Source: Allantophomopsis cytisporea (taxonomy: Eukaryota; Ascomycota; Leotiomycetes; Phacidiales; Phacidiaceae). From it: a stretch of DNA of 64,000 bases. Location of the stretch: the NCBI GenBank assembly GCA_024752435.1, contig CP103032.1, positions 992,001 through 1,056,000 on the forward strand. Direction: 5' to 3'. The notes beneath the pieces were generated by a model. The model did not search any database. It saw only the letters and a list, made by a program, of their open reading frames with translations, and was not told where the DNA came from. The translations under genes and the position numbers were made by a program. Positions 1-11,713 of the stretch are shown here, piece by piece; positions within the stretch are counted from its first letter, which is position 1; each line of letters opens with the position of its first letter.

Positions 1-462
1 TCTCCAGGGTTTGTACTGTTTCGATATGCTTTTTCTTCTACGACTATTATTGCCTGTCATATATTCCAGTCAGTCTATCTACCAACATACATACATACAT
101 ACATACAAAGTACCTGATGTAACTTGGTGAGCCTCCGTGACACTTCTGCTACGTAGACTTCTAGGGGTTTGGACCATGGACCTTCAATATCTTCTTCATC
201 CTTATCCTCTTCCCCTCGACTCGACCGACCTCAATTGCATCCTCCTCGGTGATCCATCCTTGTGCCGTCGATGGTCAACGAGTCACTCACCTTACCACAC
301 TTAGCATCTAGTGACTTTTGCCGACCCACTTTGGTCGATGGTGTCCGGAAAGCTCAGCACTGGCACAACGTCCCGAAACCTAAGGATTCCCCAATCTTGC
401 ATGTTTGTGGGCTTAGTCGGGAGGTATACCAACATCAGTCCAGCAATCCAACGTCAGATGCG

Positions 463-511
463 AGGTGCCAGATGCCAGATGCCAGATGCCAGGTGCCAGG
501 TGCCAGGTGTC
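463..511. repeat. 7-bp minisatellite AGRTGCC, seven units
   Basis: Seven consecutive 7-bp units, AGATGCC or AGGTGCC, in the order G,A,A,A,G,G,G at the third base. The last unit is degenerate (AGGTGTC). Read directly from the sequence. Confidence 0.85.
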
Positions 512-2429
512 CGTTGCCAGTCTACGCAAAATAAAACAAAAGTGTAACCAAAATCATCTCGTCTCCTACGGCTATGGATGTTCTACCTGTGCTCAACTCA
601 GCCCTGATTCATGACTGAAGCCGGGGGACACTGCGAAAGCTTCCGATCATTAATCAACACAACGAGCATCCGTTTATTACTTTCACGCACCTGGTCCCAT
701 ATCCACAAACTTGGTGAACCTTGGGTCATTGCGCGGTACCAATTCCGTAAGATATCCACCCCCCGATGGTTAGACCCTGTTTGTCTAATAATACGCTACC
801 GACACCTGTACTGCATACAGTGTACTGTATGTACTGTGTACAGTGTACAGCGTTCGATTCTAAGATAGTGCTTCGAGAACCGACCTTCACAATACATAAG
901 ACGACTTGTCTGACTCGCACAAAACCGCCCTACGATCTCCAAGAAAGCAAAGTAATACCAAATCCGAATGAGACTCTTGATAATTAGGCTCTCCATCTCC
1001 GAATGTGGCTCTTGTTTCTCGGAGGAAGCCCCGTGTTGGAATAGAGCGCCATTTCTTTTCGCAAGCCCGACTGAGAAAGGACTGGTGCGCATAACCATCG
1101 CAGGTTACAGAACAGACAGCTGGAATCATAGTTGCAAATCTTCATAGCAGATGTCTGGGTATCATCTGGGGGTGTACTGAAATAACAAACTATTTGGATT
1201 CCCCAGGAACCAGTCGATCAGCAGTCATACATATGTCAGAAGTGGTGGCGTTCGCCGGGAAAGCAATATGAAACGAATTCAAGGAATCCCGACAGCTCAA
1301 CCACAAGGACATAGAGCTCACTTCTCTCTTCATCTGACGAGGCAGATAAGCCAATACTTGGGAGTTCAACATCCAATTCATCACTATTATCTGAAAATCT
1401 TATGCATTCTTTCGGGTCTGCTTCGATTATGTGGGAATTGGCGGGAACAATCTTCACAAATCCCAAATATGAATCCCTGTCACGCTCGACGTGACCTTTC
1501 CCAAGCATTTAGCACACGTCTGAAAGTGGGTATTGTCCAGAGACCGACCAGTCACAAATTTCACCCCTAGGTATTCCGGTTAGAAATAATAATAAAAAAC
1601 AAGCCTTTTACTGCGGAATAAGAGTGCGTCAGATCAGAAATTGGACAGGCGGGTCAGTCACTTTTGCTGCCTTTCTATGGAGCCCACATACATAAAAGAA
1701 AGTATGGTGCAGTACAGACTAATGTCGATGGGTGCTGATCCCAAAATCACGGCAGATAGTCGTGGCAGACTCATCTCAGCACAAAATACTCAAGAATATT
1801 CTGGGGCTGCTGGCCACTGAGTCAGTAGCCACGTCTGCATCAGTCCCTAAAACTTAAAATACCCTCCTACTCAGCGATGCAATTCTGGTATTTTGGCCAG
1901 TACTCAGTGAGCCCAACTCGCACGAGTAAGGGGTTCCTGAACCCTTGCATACACGCGGTGGCGCATAAATGCTGAGATAGAATTGCTGGGAACATGGCCA
2001 TGGAATCATAGATTGCATTTCGACTTCATTACTTTTGCAATACTCCGAGTGTCATGCATACACTTTGTGGGCATCTGTATCTGCATCTGCATCTATCTAT
2101 CCGTATACGAAGTACGAAGTCTAAAGTGTGTGCTTTTCCGTTACAGAGTGGCTGCACGTCTTTGGTTGTATTGCGCTTTGGTGCTTTGTGGGGATGAAGC
2201 CAAAAGGAAAGCGCCTTTTGTGCAAAGGTCATTCCATGGTCGAGGTGTCTCCAAGTTCCCGTCAAGTCCGCCTTCGTCTTGGGAGTCCGTCGATTCCACC
2301 ATCCTGAGCAGTTGGTTCGGCGCAAACAAAAACGGGCACGGTAGCACGGTAACCAGCGCATTGACTCGAACAAACTCAGCTGGAAGAATTATTGAATCGC
2401 AATCTCTTAACACAAAAAGCACAAAAGTT

Positions 2430-2498
2430 TCCCAAATCTCCTCCAAGTCCCCAAGTCTCCAAGTCTCCAAGTCTCTAAATCCCCAAGCCCCCAACTCC
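2430..2498. repeat. 8-bp minisatellite, CCAAGTCT-like
   Basis: Imperfect 8-bp units (CCAAGTCT, CCAAGTCC, CCAAGCCC and similar) run in tandem. They are pyrimidine-rich on the plus strand. Confidence 0.75.
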
Positions 2499-2938
2499 AA
2501 GCATTATGCCCCGGCCTTTCGATACCAGAAACGTCTTCGCTGCATATCGATGTCTGGATCTGTTCCCCCAACGATGATTGGCCAAGGCTGCGAAATGACA
2601 AGTTAGAGTTTCATGGCCGATGTAATTCCATGACAATTTAGCTGAATTTCCAGAGAGTATCCCAACAACTCCTTGACTGTGGCACCATGGATTGATTCTT
2701 CACAACCCATAATACAAGTGATGCTACTAGCACTCGGTGATAACCGTATTTAAGGCCCCATATAAGCGCTTGACATGCCCTTGGACACACGTCCCAGCTC
2801 CGTAAAATTCAAGATGCGCTCTGTACATACATGGAGCAGCCAAAGTCTTCCATTTGAGGATCCATTCATTAGACAAGACCATCGCAGTTATGTATTATCC
2901 ATATATTAGAGTTCAAGGTAGGCTTAGATTCCGCACTC

Positions 2939-2970
2939 TGGAGCATCAATGGAGCATCAATGGAGCATCA
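2939..2970. repeat. 11-bp tandem repeat TGGAGCATCAA x3
   Basis: Three near-identical 11-bp units follow one another, the last truncated by one base. Confidence 0.85.
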
Positions 2971-3620
2971 TGAAGACCTCCTTGTGAAGTCTAAAGACCT
3001 TTTTACGTAGGTGACACCTCGGCGCCGGCAGTATTTCGAGGGCCTAAAATAATAACAATAATGCCCCACGGGTGCGAGCACGAGCCCGAATTCGAAGTGG
3101 TCGTTGTCGATCCTGCACCACTGTAAATGACACCCAAACTACAACATAACCTCTATTTGAAGCACACAACTCGACTCTGTCCACGCTATTCAGTATGACA
3201 AGCGCACTAGAGCTGCAGAGTGATGTCTTTGATTCTTCCCCGGTACTCACAACTTCGCGGAATGAAGACATTCGCAACGAAACGGTCCAGTGCAGTCGCA
3301 AGAGTGTCTCAAGGCTCATTGATGGCATATTCCGGCCCATCTCCGAATGTGACTCTGTAGACAATCAAAAAGATTGCTCACCAGCTCGCTGGGAACCTCA
3401 ATCCCAGACGGGGCTCAAGATCGAGCCAGAGATCGGGGACCAGAAGCACTTTGCTCGAATACGCTGTACGAGCGCACCTGCACGACTGCGCGTGTTGCTA
3501 GGGCCAGCAATACTAAGTGTTTCGCGTTTATATTGGGGTAGATTGGAAGGCTTGATTAACCGTGGCCAGATAGCTGGGAATATACTGCGTAGTAATCTGC
3601 AAGGTAAGTTGCGAAGTGAG

Positions 3621-3655
3621 CTGGAACTGGAACTGGAACCTAGAACTAGAACTGG
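3621..3655. repeat. 6-bp repeat CTGGAA / CTAGAA
   Basis: Six-base units CTGGAA, drifting to CTAGAA, in tandem. Confidence 0.75.
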
Positions 3656-3726
3656 ATAAGAGGTCAAAGCTGTACGTGACATATGCTGTTCTTGGTCCTC
3701 ACTCCGCGTCTGATATGGATGAAGAG

Positions 3727-3752
3727 TCACTCCCACTCCCACTCCCACTCCC
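3727..3752. repeat. 6-bp repeat CACTCC x4
   Basis: Four tandem copies of a pyrimidine-rich hexamer (CACTCC). Confidence 0.85.
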
Positions 3753-5884
3753 TTCGTATCAAATGTTGAAGGTGCACACTGAGCTCGATCTAGATTTGGT
3801 TCGGTGCCAAATGTCAACGCGGTCTTTCCCGGCACCAATGATAAGTGCACGGGTAGTATGGAGTGCGGCACAAATGGTGTATCTAAAGCAATAAGTTCCA
3901 GAGTGTTGGCCGTATCGAGACCAAGATGTGCTGTTCAATGCTGGAAAGGGTCCAGCTACTAAGATGACCCTGAGAAGAACAACAAGGAAGGACTTGAAAG
4001 ACCCCCAAGAAGGGATATGTCAGTTCGTTGCTCACACGTGGAGTTGTGTAAAGCACACATGGCAAAACAAAGCGACGAGTAGCGGATTAAATTATACGAA
4101 GTACGTACATACACATATGTACGATACACACATACAAACCGTAGGCAATGAACAGGTGACCACCGGACTATGGAGAAGACAATAATACGAGATGGGCAAT
4201 TCAGATCTACGAACTTCTTTCATGGGATGTAGGGTGATGTGCAATCGCGCCAGCATTTGTGCACATTCCATGTTTGGTGTGTGCACTGAGGTGGAGCCTC
4301 AACACAGACTACGCAGAAATTCTATACCATCAGGGTAATGATCCAACAGCCCAGCCCTTATGTCCGGACGCAGAGCATATCACTGCGATTATTCCCACCA
4401 GCGGACGCGCGAAGAGGAGGATGCTCCCCCCCGCCTTGGATATTGCGAAAGTCAAATATTTGGGGAATGCGAAAGTCAAAAGTGAATCATGATGATGATG
4501 ATGGGAACGATGTTCTGGGCCCGTCATCCACAGCTGCCGTGATGAGGGATGAGGGATGAGGACTCGAAGGCTGATTTCTGTGCGAGTGAGTGTCTGAGAA
4601 ACTCAAGACAAGCTTCGATGATTACTGATATCTGGGAATTGCGCAGTCCCTAATCATCGTGATGTGCAGGGTATCCATAGGTAGAGCATCTCCAAGTACA
4701 AGGGCTAGTAGCCGTCGACATTGTCACCGCCAATCTATTTCTCAATTGGACGAGAAGTCCATCATTTATGGCTAGTAGTTACGGCGCAGAAAGCCCAACG
4801 CATGAAAGCCACTCAATTCTTCGATGAGTTCAGCTCGCGTATCTCTTCTAAAATCTCTCGTGGTCTCCTTTCCCGTCCCATCTTATCCCTTCATGACTCG
4901 ACGCCCATTAATATCAACCCTTCACCGAGGCTTGGAGATAGATGAAAGCAGATAAAGGAGATCTTGTGCAACCTCGGGTTGTTCGCTATATGCAGCACAT
5001 GTGAGCATTATAGGAGATCGCTTTCTGAGTAATAGTCCAAAACCTGCAGCTTGCCATTATCATGCAGTGTGACCCAATGTACACGATCGACTCATGGATA
5101 TGGACATCGCAGCAGTAGCAGCAGCCGTTGGATTTGAGCCGCTCTCACGTCGAGTCGCGGGACTCGGGCCCTTATCGGATCATTACAAATGGGTCTCAGT
5201 GTGTTGTGCTACGACGTAGTGAAGTAGCATAGACCGTCAGAGGTTCATGCCATGCCGTTAGAGATGTGTGGAGCGAAAGTGTAAAGCAAAGTATAATATC
5301 TATTGGGACGGGTGACATTGGCATTCAGACTACACAACGAGGATGCAATTTCTTGTACGCAGAACTTAATGTGTCTTGTCTTCTGTTGAGCCGTAGATTC
5401 GCCCATCGTACACCTGAGACACGTCTAGACATGTCTCGTGACGCTTCCAATCCTTCGGAATGAATATATATGTACATGATGTCCTATAATCCCCCACACG
5501 CTTTCAGCCCAACGCTTTGGAGGAACAGAAATGCGCCAAGAACGTAAAATATGATCCACGTGGCGCAGAGAGCCTCGATAGAGATTTACTTCCCATCCAT
5601 CAAAACTGCGCGGTGGCTTAGCTGAAGTTCCTTCGATATAACACGGCTCACCAAAATAGGAAAATCAGATAGCTTGTGATGCTGTCTAGATGAACAAAGT
5701 GAGAATAAGCAGGCCTGCACAAGGCTGTTGATGATGCAATAGTAACAACCGCTCTGTACTGTCGTAGCAATACTCAGTCGAGGCAAGGAAAATATTATGG
5801 ACCAAAGATCCCGCATTCCCTTCACCGCCGCATAGCGAGTCATGTCGTCACAAATTCCCAACCACATGACATTATTCCATGCAC

Positions 5885-7494
5885 CTAGGCGCTTTCTTTT
5901 TTGATAGTCTGACCCCGCGCAGCATCTAGATCTCTTTGTAAAGCTGCAATTTCGGCTAGAATATCTTCACTGTTAGGACCGGGGTTTGAGCTTTCATCAA
6001 CTTGTGACGTGTGTGACATCTGTGACCCATTTGAGCTCCTCCTTGCACTGTCCATGCTCTGCCTGAAGTATTCTCCGCTAGCTTTAGTCACGCCTGGTGA
6101 AAGTACTGGTGCCTCCATGCTATTGCGACTCGATGCGCGTCGACGGGGAGGTGGTAATGGGGGTATCGAGGTCTGTCGCTTACTACCTGTCGAATCAATG
6201 CTGGTGATAGACGCCGATCTCCCTGAGGACTTGCGATGAGATGAATTGCGAGGTGGTGGCAGAGGAGCAGAGGCTGGTTTTACTGGAGGCATGCTTGTGA
6301 GGTCTACTGTTGACTCAGAGGGCGATTCTACGAATGGTGTGCCATTCGGTGATGGTGATTTTATAATTGAAGCAGGTCGTCGTGCTGGAGGAGGTGGCGG
6401 TGCCTTCGTACCAGTGGTGTTCCCAGAATGAGCCCGGGAGCTTTCATTGTTCTCTTCTGAACCTTCTTCCAGCCTCGGTGAGAGCCTTCCAGAGTTAGAC
6501 CTGGTCAACTTTGAGTCAGACACCAGTTGGCTATGTCGTCTCGAGACAGGCGGTGCTGGTGGGGTTTTCCGCCTCGAGGTTCGAGGCGGAGATGGAGGAT
6601 CAATTTCCGGGACCTTCCCAGCAGACTCTTTGTCGAAAATTGATTCCTCCCGATCAGAATCATGACTTGCGCGATTTGGCGCTGGTGGGAGTGGCTTGTT
6701 AATATCCCTCAGTGTGGGCGTCGACGGTCCGGAGCTTTGAGATAGTTTCGAGTGCGCTGATAATGGTGGGGTTTCCACATCAACATCTCTGGGGTCTTTT
6801 CCAAGTTCAAGTTTTATTGATCTTCCATGTTTCGAGCTTGGTGGAGGTGGTCTTTGTCGATTCGATCCTGAACGTCCTAAGCCAGTTCTCTGACGCTCAT
6901 CATCTGATATCTCATGAGAAGTCCTTGGTGACTCGGGATGCGGCTCCTGGATTGGTTCAAATATTGATTGTCGAGAAGTATTTGCTGTATCTGACCCACT
7001 ACCAGTACCTGCATTTCCGGTGAGGAGAAGTCGCTTAAAGGCATCAACGTCCAATGACGCCCTTCCCGCAGTGTTGTTATTTTGTGATAGTGATGGCGAT
7101 TCCACTGTTGGTCCAGCTCGTTCGATATCCTCTAATGTCTTTGAAAAGGGATTCAAAGGTACAGAGCGCGATGGTTTGGCCGGGCTATCATCGTCAACCG
7201 TTTCAGCGGCCTCGAAAGGATCATCGCTAAGAGACTGAGGGGTGGTTGCAGAATTCATATAATCTTCTGGCGAGGATGGGGGAGGTGACTGAACCCGAAC
7301 TCTCTTCTTCACTTTCAATTGTGCTGGGTCTTCTATTCATCAGCCAATTTTCAGGAAAGATGTACGAGCTGTGTTGGCATACCCGTGTGTAAATGAAGGT
7401 CAGCATTTGGGGTAGCCGGATTTATGGATGCCGTAGCTATTGGACCAGCTGACGTTGGTCGGCGGAAAGGATTAGAGGAGGGTTGGGCAGACAT
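5885..7494 (-). CDS. Proline/serine-rich disordered protein with SH3-ligand motifs
   Basis: I do not recognise a named family. The model is two exons on the minus strand, 7494-7383 and 7332-5885, joined over a 50-nt intron with GTATGC donor and TAG acceptor, giving 519 aa. The start at 7494 (MSAQPSSNPFRRP) is the first ATG and keeps frame across the splice. Nearly the whole protein is low complexity: S, P and R rich, with repeated poly-proline ligands such as PPPPPARR and PPLPPPRRR that suit SH3 or WW partners. Two short patches look conserved and ordered, NPFSKTLEDIER and DVDAFKRLLLTG (about residues 90-145). The C-terminus (EDILAEIAALQRDLDAARG) is a short predicted coiled coil. A cytoskeletal or endocytic adaptor is a guess from composition only. 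No membrane segment or signal peptide is visible. Confidence 0.75.
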
Positions 7495-10258
7495 TGTAGC
7501 CTAGATCATCACTGAGATCACACAGAATCTCGAGTCTGTACAGCCATTCCTCTCGTCATTGAGGAGATGAGTGATGTTTGCCTATGATGAGATTGAGATT
7601 GAGGTTTCGGTAGCTCCGGGGAACGTGAAAGTCATCGCCGTCCAGTCTTATCGAGTGCACGGGCCAATCATGAACTTCTTACGTCGATGCTTTTTAGCTC
7701 TTTGTGGGGTCTCCTGTCAGGAACGAGAGACACAGGTCCGCAGAAGAGAATCCTTGAAGATTGAACGTAGGGATACTACGTACAAATATATCATTGCAGT
7801 GCCGGAAACGCCTTTCTTTCATTTATTCCTTCGAAATTTCATGGTTGTGTTTGCATAACCGTATGCATCTGATTGAGGAGCACGCGACCAGCCTTTCATC
7901 CCTCCGTGAACAGCATATCGTCATTTCATTGATGCGGAGAAGTTGATCCTCAGAAGATCTTGGCTTGATCATGACTATGGGGCTTCAGCCTTCCCGGAAG
8001 TTACTGTGATTGTAAGAGGGCGGAACAGGCATATAATAAGGTTTATATGTGCTGGATCGATCTGCGTCTCTCAAGCAAGTCGATGTGCAGCATATTGAGC
8101 ATTCGGTTCTTGTTGCCGCCTTTTTGGGGGACCGACCTATTCGTTCCTTGTCTCAGGACTGGTGTTGTTTCAGAGTGTACAATTTTATACAATTTCTGCG
8201 AAAGCATCATAAGAGTTGGTTTTCACGGCAACATGGGAACACATCGCATTACTGAGCATTGATATTGACTCGGGTCACAACCAACGACATAAAAGGTTAT
8301 TATTTACCAATGATGTCCATTTTCATAAGTATCCCATCACGCCGTCAACTAGCCTTGAACTATTTTCTGGGTTCACCCTCGAATAGGCTAGATCTTTAAA
8401 TTGATTAAGTGATAGCTTCATCGTTTTATCAACCAGTTTGTGCTTATCTACTCGATAATAGACCATTGATGGTCTTGATAGCCTGTAGTGAGGTGCTTGT
8501 TTGCAGATCCATCGATATGTTTACCAGTTAATATCTATGACTTCTTCCGAGGCCAGTCATGAAGAGATTCAACTCAAGAGATAACTTTCTGCTAGTAGGT
8601 TTCTATGCTACCATACACAAGAATGATATCATATAACAAAGTCAAGATGCTACTACGCGGCTTGGGGAGCATTCTCCAAAATTTGAAATCTCGCAGGAAT
8701 ATATAATCGCAGTATAGTCCGAAGAGGCTTATTACTATACCAAACTGGCAACAATTCGATGGTTCGAATTACTATAGCTGCATGAATACTTTGTTTGCAA
8801 TAATGACTTGTCTATATTGAATTGAGAATATCTTTGGATCATTTGTCTTCTGGACAACCCTTACTTGCTCGATAGAGGAGAGTTGTTCATATTTCGGCTC
8901 CCATTTGTCTCCAAGCTCCTTTTTCTTCTTCCTAAAAGTTTCAGGCACAAAAATTTCTTAAAGATCATCATAGCTAGAGGCACACACAGCAAGTAATCCG
9001 TTGTCAATGTCATCGATTCGGTCTTTATGTCAGAGATATCCAATCTGACAGGAATTATAAGAGGCTTAAAACCGATGAATCTGCATTCCCACGAGCTGAG
9101 CATACACCACGACAATTTCTGACACAGCCGGAAAAGTTCGTATGTATATTATTCTCTGATTTGACTTATGTACAGACATTTCAAGCTCTTCAATTCTACA
9201 CGAAAAAGGGAACAAGCAGAAATCAATCAACTTGAAGCTGCAGAATACGAGAGGATCTAAAGTCTGATAGATTGCTTTGGGTTCCTGCTCCTCTGTAGTC
9301 TATAAAATTGAATGAAATCTGAAAAAAACTCCTTGTTAGGGACTTGCCGAATCTGTTGCACAGCCGTATCACATTGAAATACCGTATACTTAACGATGCA
9401 GGGCTTATGTACGTCGAAATTGTGGATTGGTACATGTCAAAAGTGCTTGTGACTTTATAAGGTCAATAAATAACAAGGGATTATTTGAGCAGTGATGACT
9501 GAGCAATGTTCGCTGCACCAGGAAAGTCAAAAGTGCAGAGTTTGGCAGTCTTAGCCTTATAAGACCATATATTTATGTGTCTAGTGTGAACAGAAAATTA
9601 GCTTATTCAAGAAAATTCACGGAATTTTTTAAGATGCATCTTGGGATGAAATCATATAGCTATCTGTTTCACCGAGTATCAACTCACAAAAACTGCTTCA
9701 AGTAGAATTACTAGAATTCGAATATCGTTCATTCATTAGAGCACCGACTGTCTAACATGGGTATTCCTAACGCCCTCAACTCCACGGAAAAGAAAGAAAC
9801 CAAGGAAGAACCGAAGACACATGTACATCTATCCATGACCACACCAAGCTCACGCCCTGAGATGCAAAGTGAACAAGGACTGACGGCATAGTGCACTAAT
9901 AACCACTTCGTACTCTTGGAAATCCTCGCCAAGTTGACTACCTACTGCCCATTCGTCGATCGCGACATTTATGAGAAGCCACGCCGTCAACGAGGTGTTG
10001 TGCAGACAAGGAATCGTGCTGACAAAGGGTTACGAAAAGACTGAAGATATCCAGCACACTCCTAGCCACGTTATGTCTGTTTTGACTTCCCATAGCCTAC
10101 TCATCGTTCGCGATATGTAACAAATCGTATATATAGATCGCATGCGTATATGGTGACCGTCTCAGATAAGTACAGTAAGATCAAGTATCGATAGTCGGCA
10201 AGAGACTACCAAAGAAAAGGCACCAAAAAAGAGGGTATCGAAAGAGATCTCTGGACAT
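7495..10258. other. 2.8 kb AT-rich interval
   Basis: No intact gene was recognised. The first few hundred bases upstream of 7494 are the likely promoter of the proline-rich gene. The rest is TA-rich and contains the possible decayed minus-strand coding stretch listed separately. Confidence 0.5.
8323..10104 (-). pseudogene. Possible decayed minus-strand gene, family unrecognised
   Basis: The minus strand holds protein-like open segments in changing frames, broken by stops. One starts at an ATG at 10104 and contains INVAIDEWAVGSQLGEDF before a stop near 9880. Another, about 9300-8770, contains HKDRIDDIDNGLLAVCASS and ETFRKKKKELGDKWEPKYEQ with several in-frame stops. A third, about 8810-8653, contains NKPLRTILRLYIPARFQILE, and a fourth, about 8458-8323, contains KLVDKTMKLSLNQFKDLAYS. 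The stops could have come from TGG or CAA by C-to-T change, as in repeat-induced point mutation. I cannot name the family. AT-rich DNA yields chance open segments, so this is weak. Confidence 0.3.
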
Positions 10259-11443
10259 TCATCCCTCTTTGTAGGTGAGAGGGTACATAACGTCGGCGTG
10301 GTACTTCTCGACGAATCTCCCACCATACTCCGTTAGATCGGTATATGCGATGCGATCTCTATCGATAGTCGATGACCCTGGTAGGAAGTGATAGCGAGCA
10401 GCATCAATGAGTCTCGTAGCTTGGCCCTGGCCACGGTAGCCATTGGCAACCCAGAGACGCGAGACGCCCATCTCGGCAGGACGCTCGACATACTCCTTGT
10501 ACTTGCCGCCAATAACCGGAGGGACTTTGCCAAGTTCGTCAGCCCGAATCGCAGTTTTTTCTTTCTCGAAGCCGGTGTCAATGGGCTCGCAGAGAACCGC
10601 AGCTATGACTTTCTTCCCGGCGATGACAAGTGCAAAGAGGACATAGCGTTGCTTAATGGCAGAAGGGCAGGCGAAGCGGGGTGCTTCCGCGCCTCCAATT
10701 GCCAGGCTCATGTGGTCAACGAGCTTCTGGCCAATTGTCATCCACTCGTTGCCACATTTGCCATTGTCAATCAGGATCATCTGCTTGTACTCCTCGTCCA
10801 TACCAGCAGAACTCCAAATATTCTTGTGACCCTCAAGTGCTGTGAGGACTTTTGGTAGGGCGAAGGTTATTTGGCGCCCATGGTACACCGAGTGGGCGAG
10901 TCGGTCCTGTTCCAGTGCGGTGCAATAATGCATCCCACACTCCCTGCAGCGAGCCATGTGGCTCTGACCTGCGTCGATGGTTGCCTGGTAAAGTTGGCGG
11001 TCTACTGTTTGTTGTTTTCGTCGGAATTGGTTCTTTCGCCGAGCTCGAGATGGTATCGAGAAAGAAGCAACGTCCACAGCTGAAGTAGGTGGAGAAGAAG
11101 GTGGAGTGCGCATAGAAGGATGGTTTTCTGGAGGCTCGGATGACTGGACTCGAGACGATGGGTGCGAAGTCGGAGCTGGAGAAGGGAGGATGGGCCTGAA
11201 GTAGTCGGAAATGGTAGTTCTTTTCGTGATAGTGAGCTTTGGCTGCTGAGCTCTCAAACTCTTGTCACTGAGAAGTCTATTCTTTGAGGCAATATCAGAG
11301 TTCACACGTCGAGAGTAGGTTTTGAGAGGTCTGTGACAATAGTAAGCATTGAGATGAGAGGAAGTCAGGGGAAGCATTGTTTACTTTTTAGCTCGCAGAG
11401 CCTTACAGACTATAACATCCTCATCTGTGGCCGCAGCCTCCAT
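10259..11443 (-). CDS. eco1: Eco1/Ctf7 sister-chromatid cohesion N-acetyltransferase
   Basis: Eco1 acetylates the Smc3 head to lock cohesin onto replicated chromatids in S phase. Model: exons 11443-11385 and 11330-10259, 376 aa. The 54-nt intron has a GTAAAC donor, and joining it yields KKPLKTYSRR near the N-terminus. A reading frame also runs from an ATG at 11377 inside this intron, but the spliced form gives the better N-terminus. Seen: a basic N-terminal region with a PIP-box-like TTISDYFRP for PCNA; a C2H2 finger CRECGMHY...HSVYH, the family's zinc finger; and a C-terminal GNAT domain with acetyl-CoA loop YRGQGQATRLIDAAR followed by DRIAYTDLTEYGGRFVEKYH, the ESCO-type acetyltransferase end. 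Length is typical for filamentous fungi. The promoter carries MCB/SCB-like boxes. Confidence 0.88.
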
Positions 11444-11536
11444 AGTAATTTGCTGTGCACAGCGGTACTCGATAGTTGGTGGTACACTGGAATCCCGAGA
11501 TATTTGGTTCGGTGTTGCGGGAGCGGAACGAAACAA

Positions 11537-11556
11537 ACGCGTCGAAACACGCGAAA
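11537..11556. promoter_or_regulatory. MCB and SCB-like boxes upstream of eco1
   Basis: ACGCGT (MCB core, palindromic) at 11537-11542 and CGCGAAA (fits the SCB consensus CRCGAAA) at 11550-11556 lie about 95-115 bp upstream of the eco1 start at 11443. MBF/SBF sites like these drive G1/S expression in yeasts, which suits a cohesion-establishment gene. The boxes are seen; their function is inferred. Confidence 0.5.
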
Positions 11557-11713
11557 CCGCGTACATTTTCTTATCGCTTATCGTTATCAGCGGTTATCTC
11601 TTATCGCAATCGCGTTTACACGCCAGGTCACATGTCCAGACCACAAATCATCCTCAATAAAAAGCCTTCATGATTAAATCAACATTTTGATCATAACTAT
11701 ATTTATATAAGGG

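Larger units (their letters stand above)
1..5884. other. Gene-poor 5.9 kb with minisatellites
   Basis: I see no recognisable protein domain on either strand. The open frames present are short, have no plausible splice partners, and often run through simple repeats. The stretch holds a (CATA)n microsatellite near 85-110 and five short tandem arrays listed separately. It lies downstream (3') of the minus-strand gene ending at 5885, so it is not that gene's promoter. It may be intergenic DNA or decayed mobile-element DNA. Confidence 0.6.

Noticed and set aside
805..855. Repeated GTAC/TGTACAG words that look palindromic
   Set aside because: The dyads are imperfect and overlap. They read as a simple tandem tract, with no clear hairpin or operator.
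1983..2606. 207-codon plus-strand open frame
   Set aside because: It lacks an ATG at its left end, runs through the 8-bp minisatellite, and shows no domain. It is better explained as a chance frame.
3195..3659. 154-codon plus-strand open frame with an ATG
   Set aside because: The C-terminal part is the CTGGAA repeat and the rest has no family motif or splice context.
8760..8775. GGTTCGAAT, resembling a tRNA T-loop
   Set aside because: No paired T-stem, anticodon arm or acceptor stem could be found around it.
10388..10858. 156-codon plus-strand frame over eco1
   Set aside because: Antisense shadow of the acetyltransferase domain.
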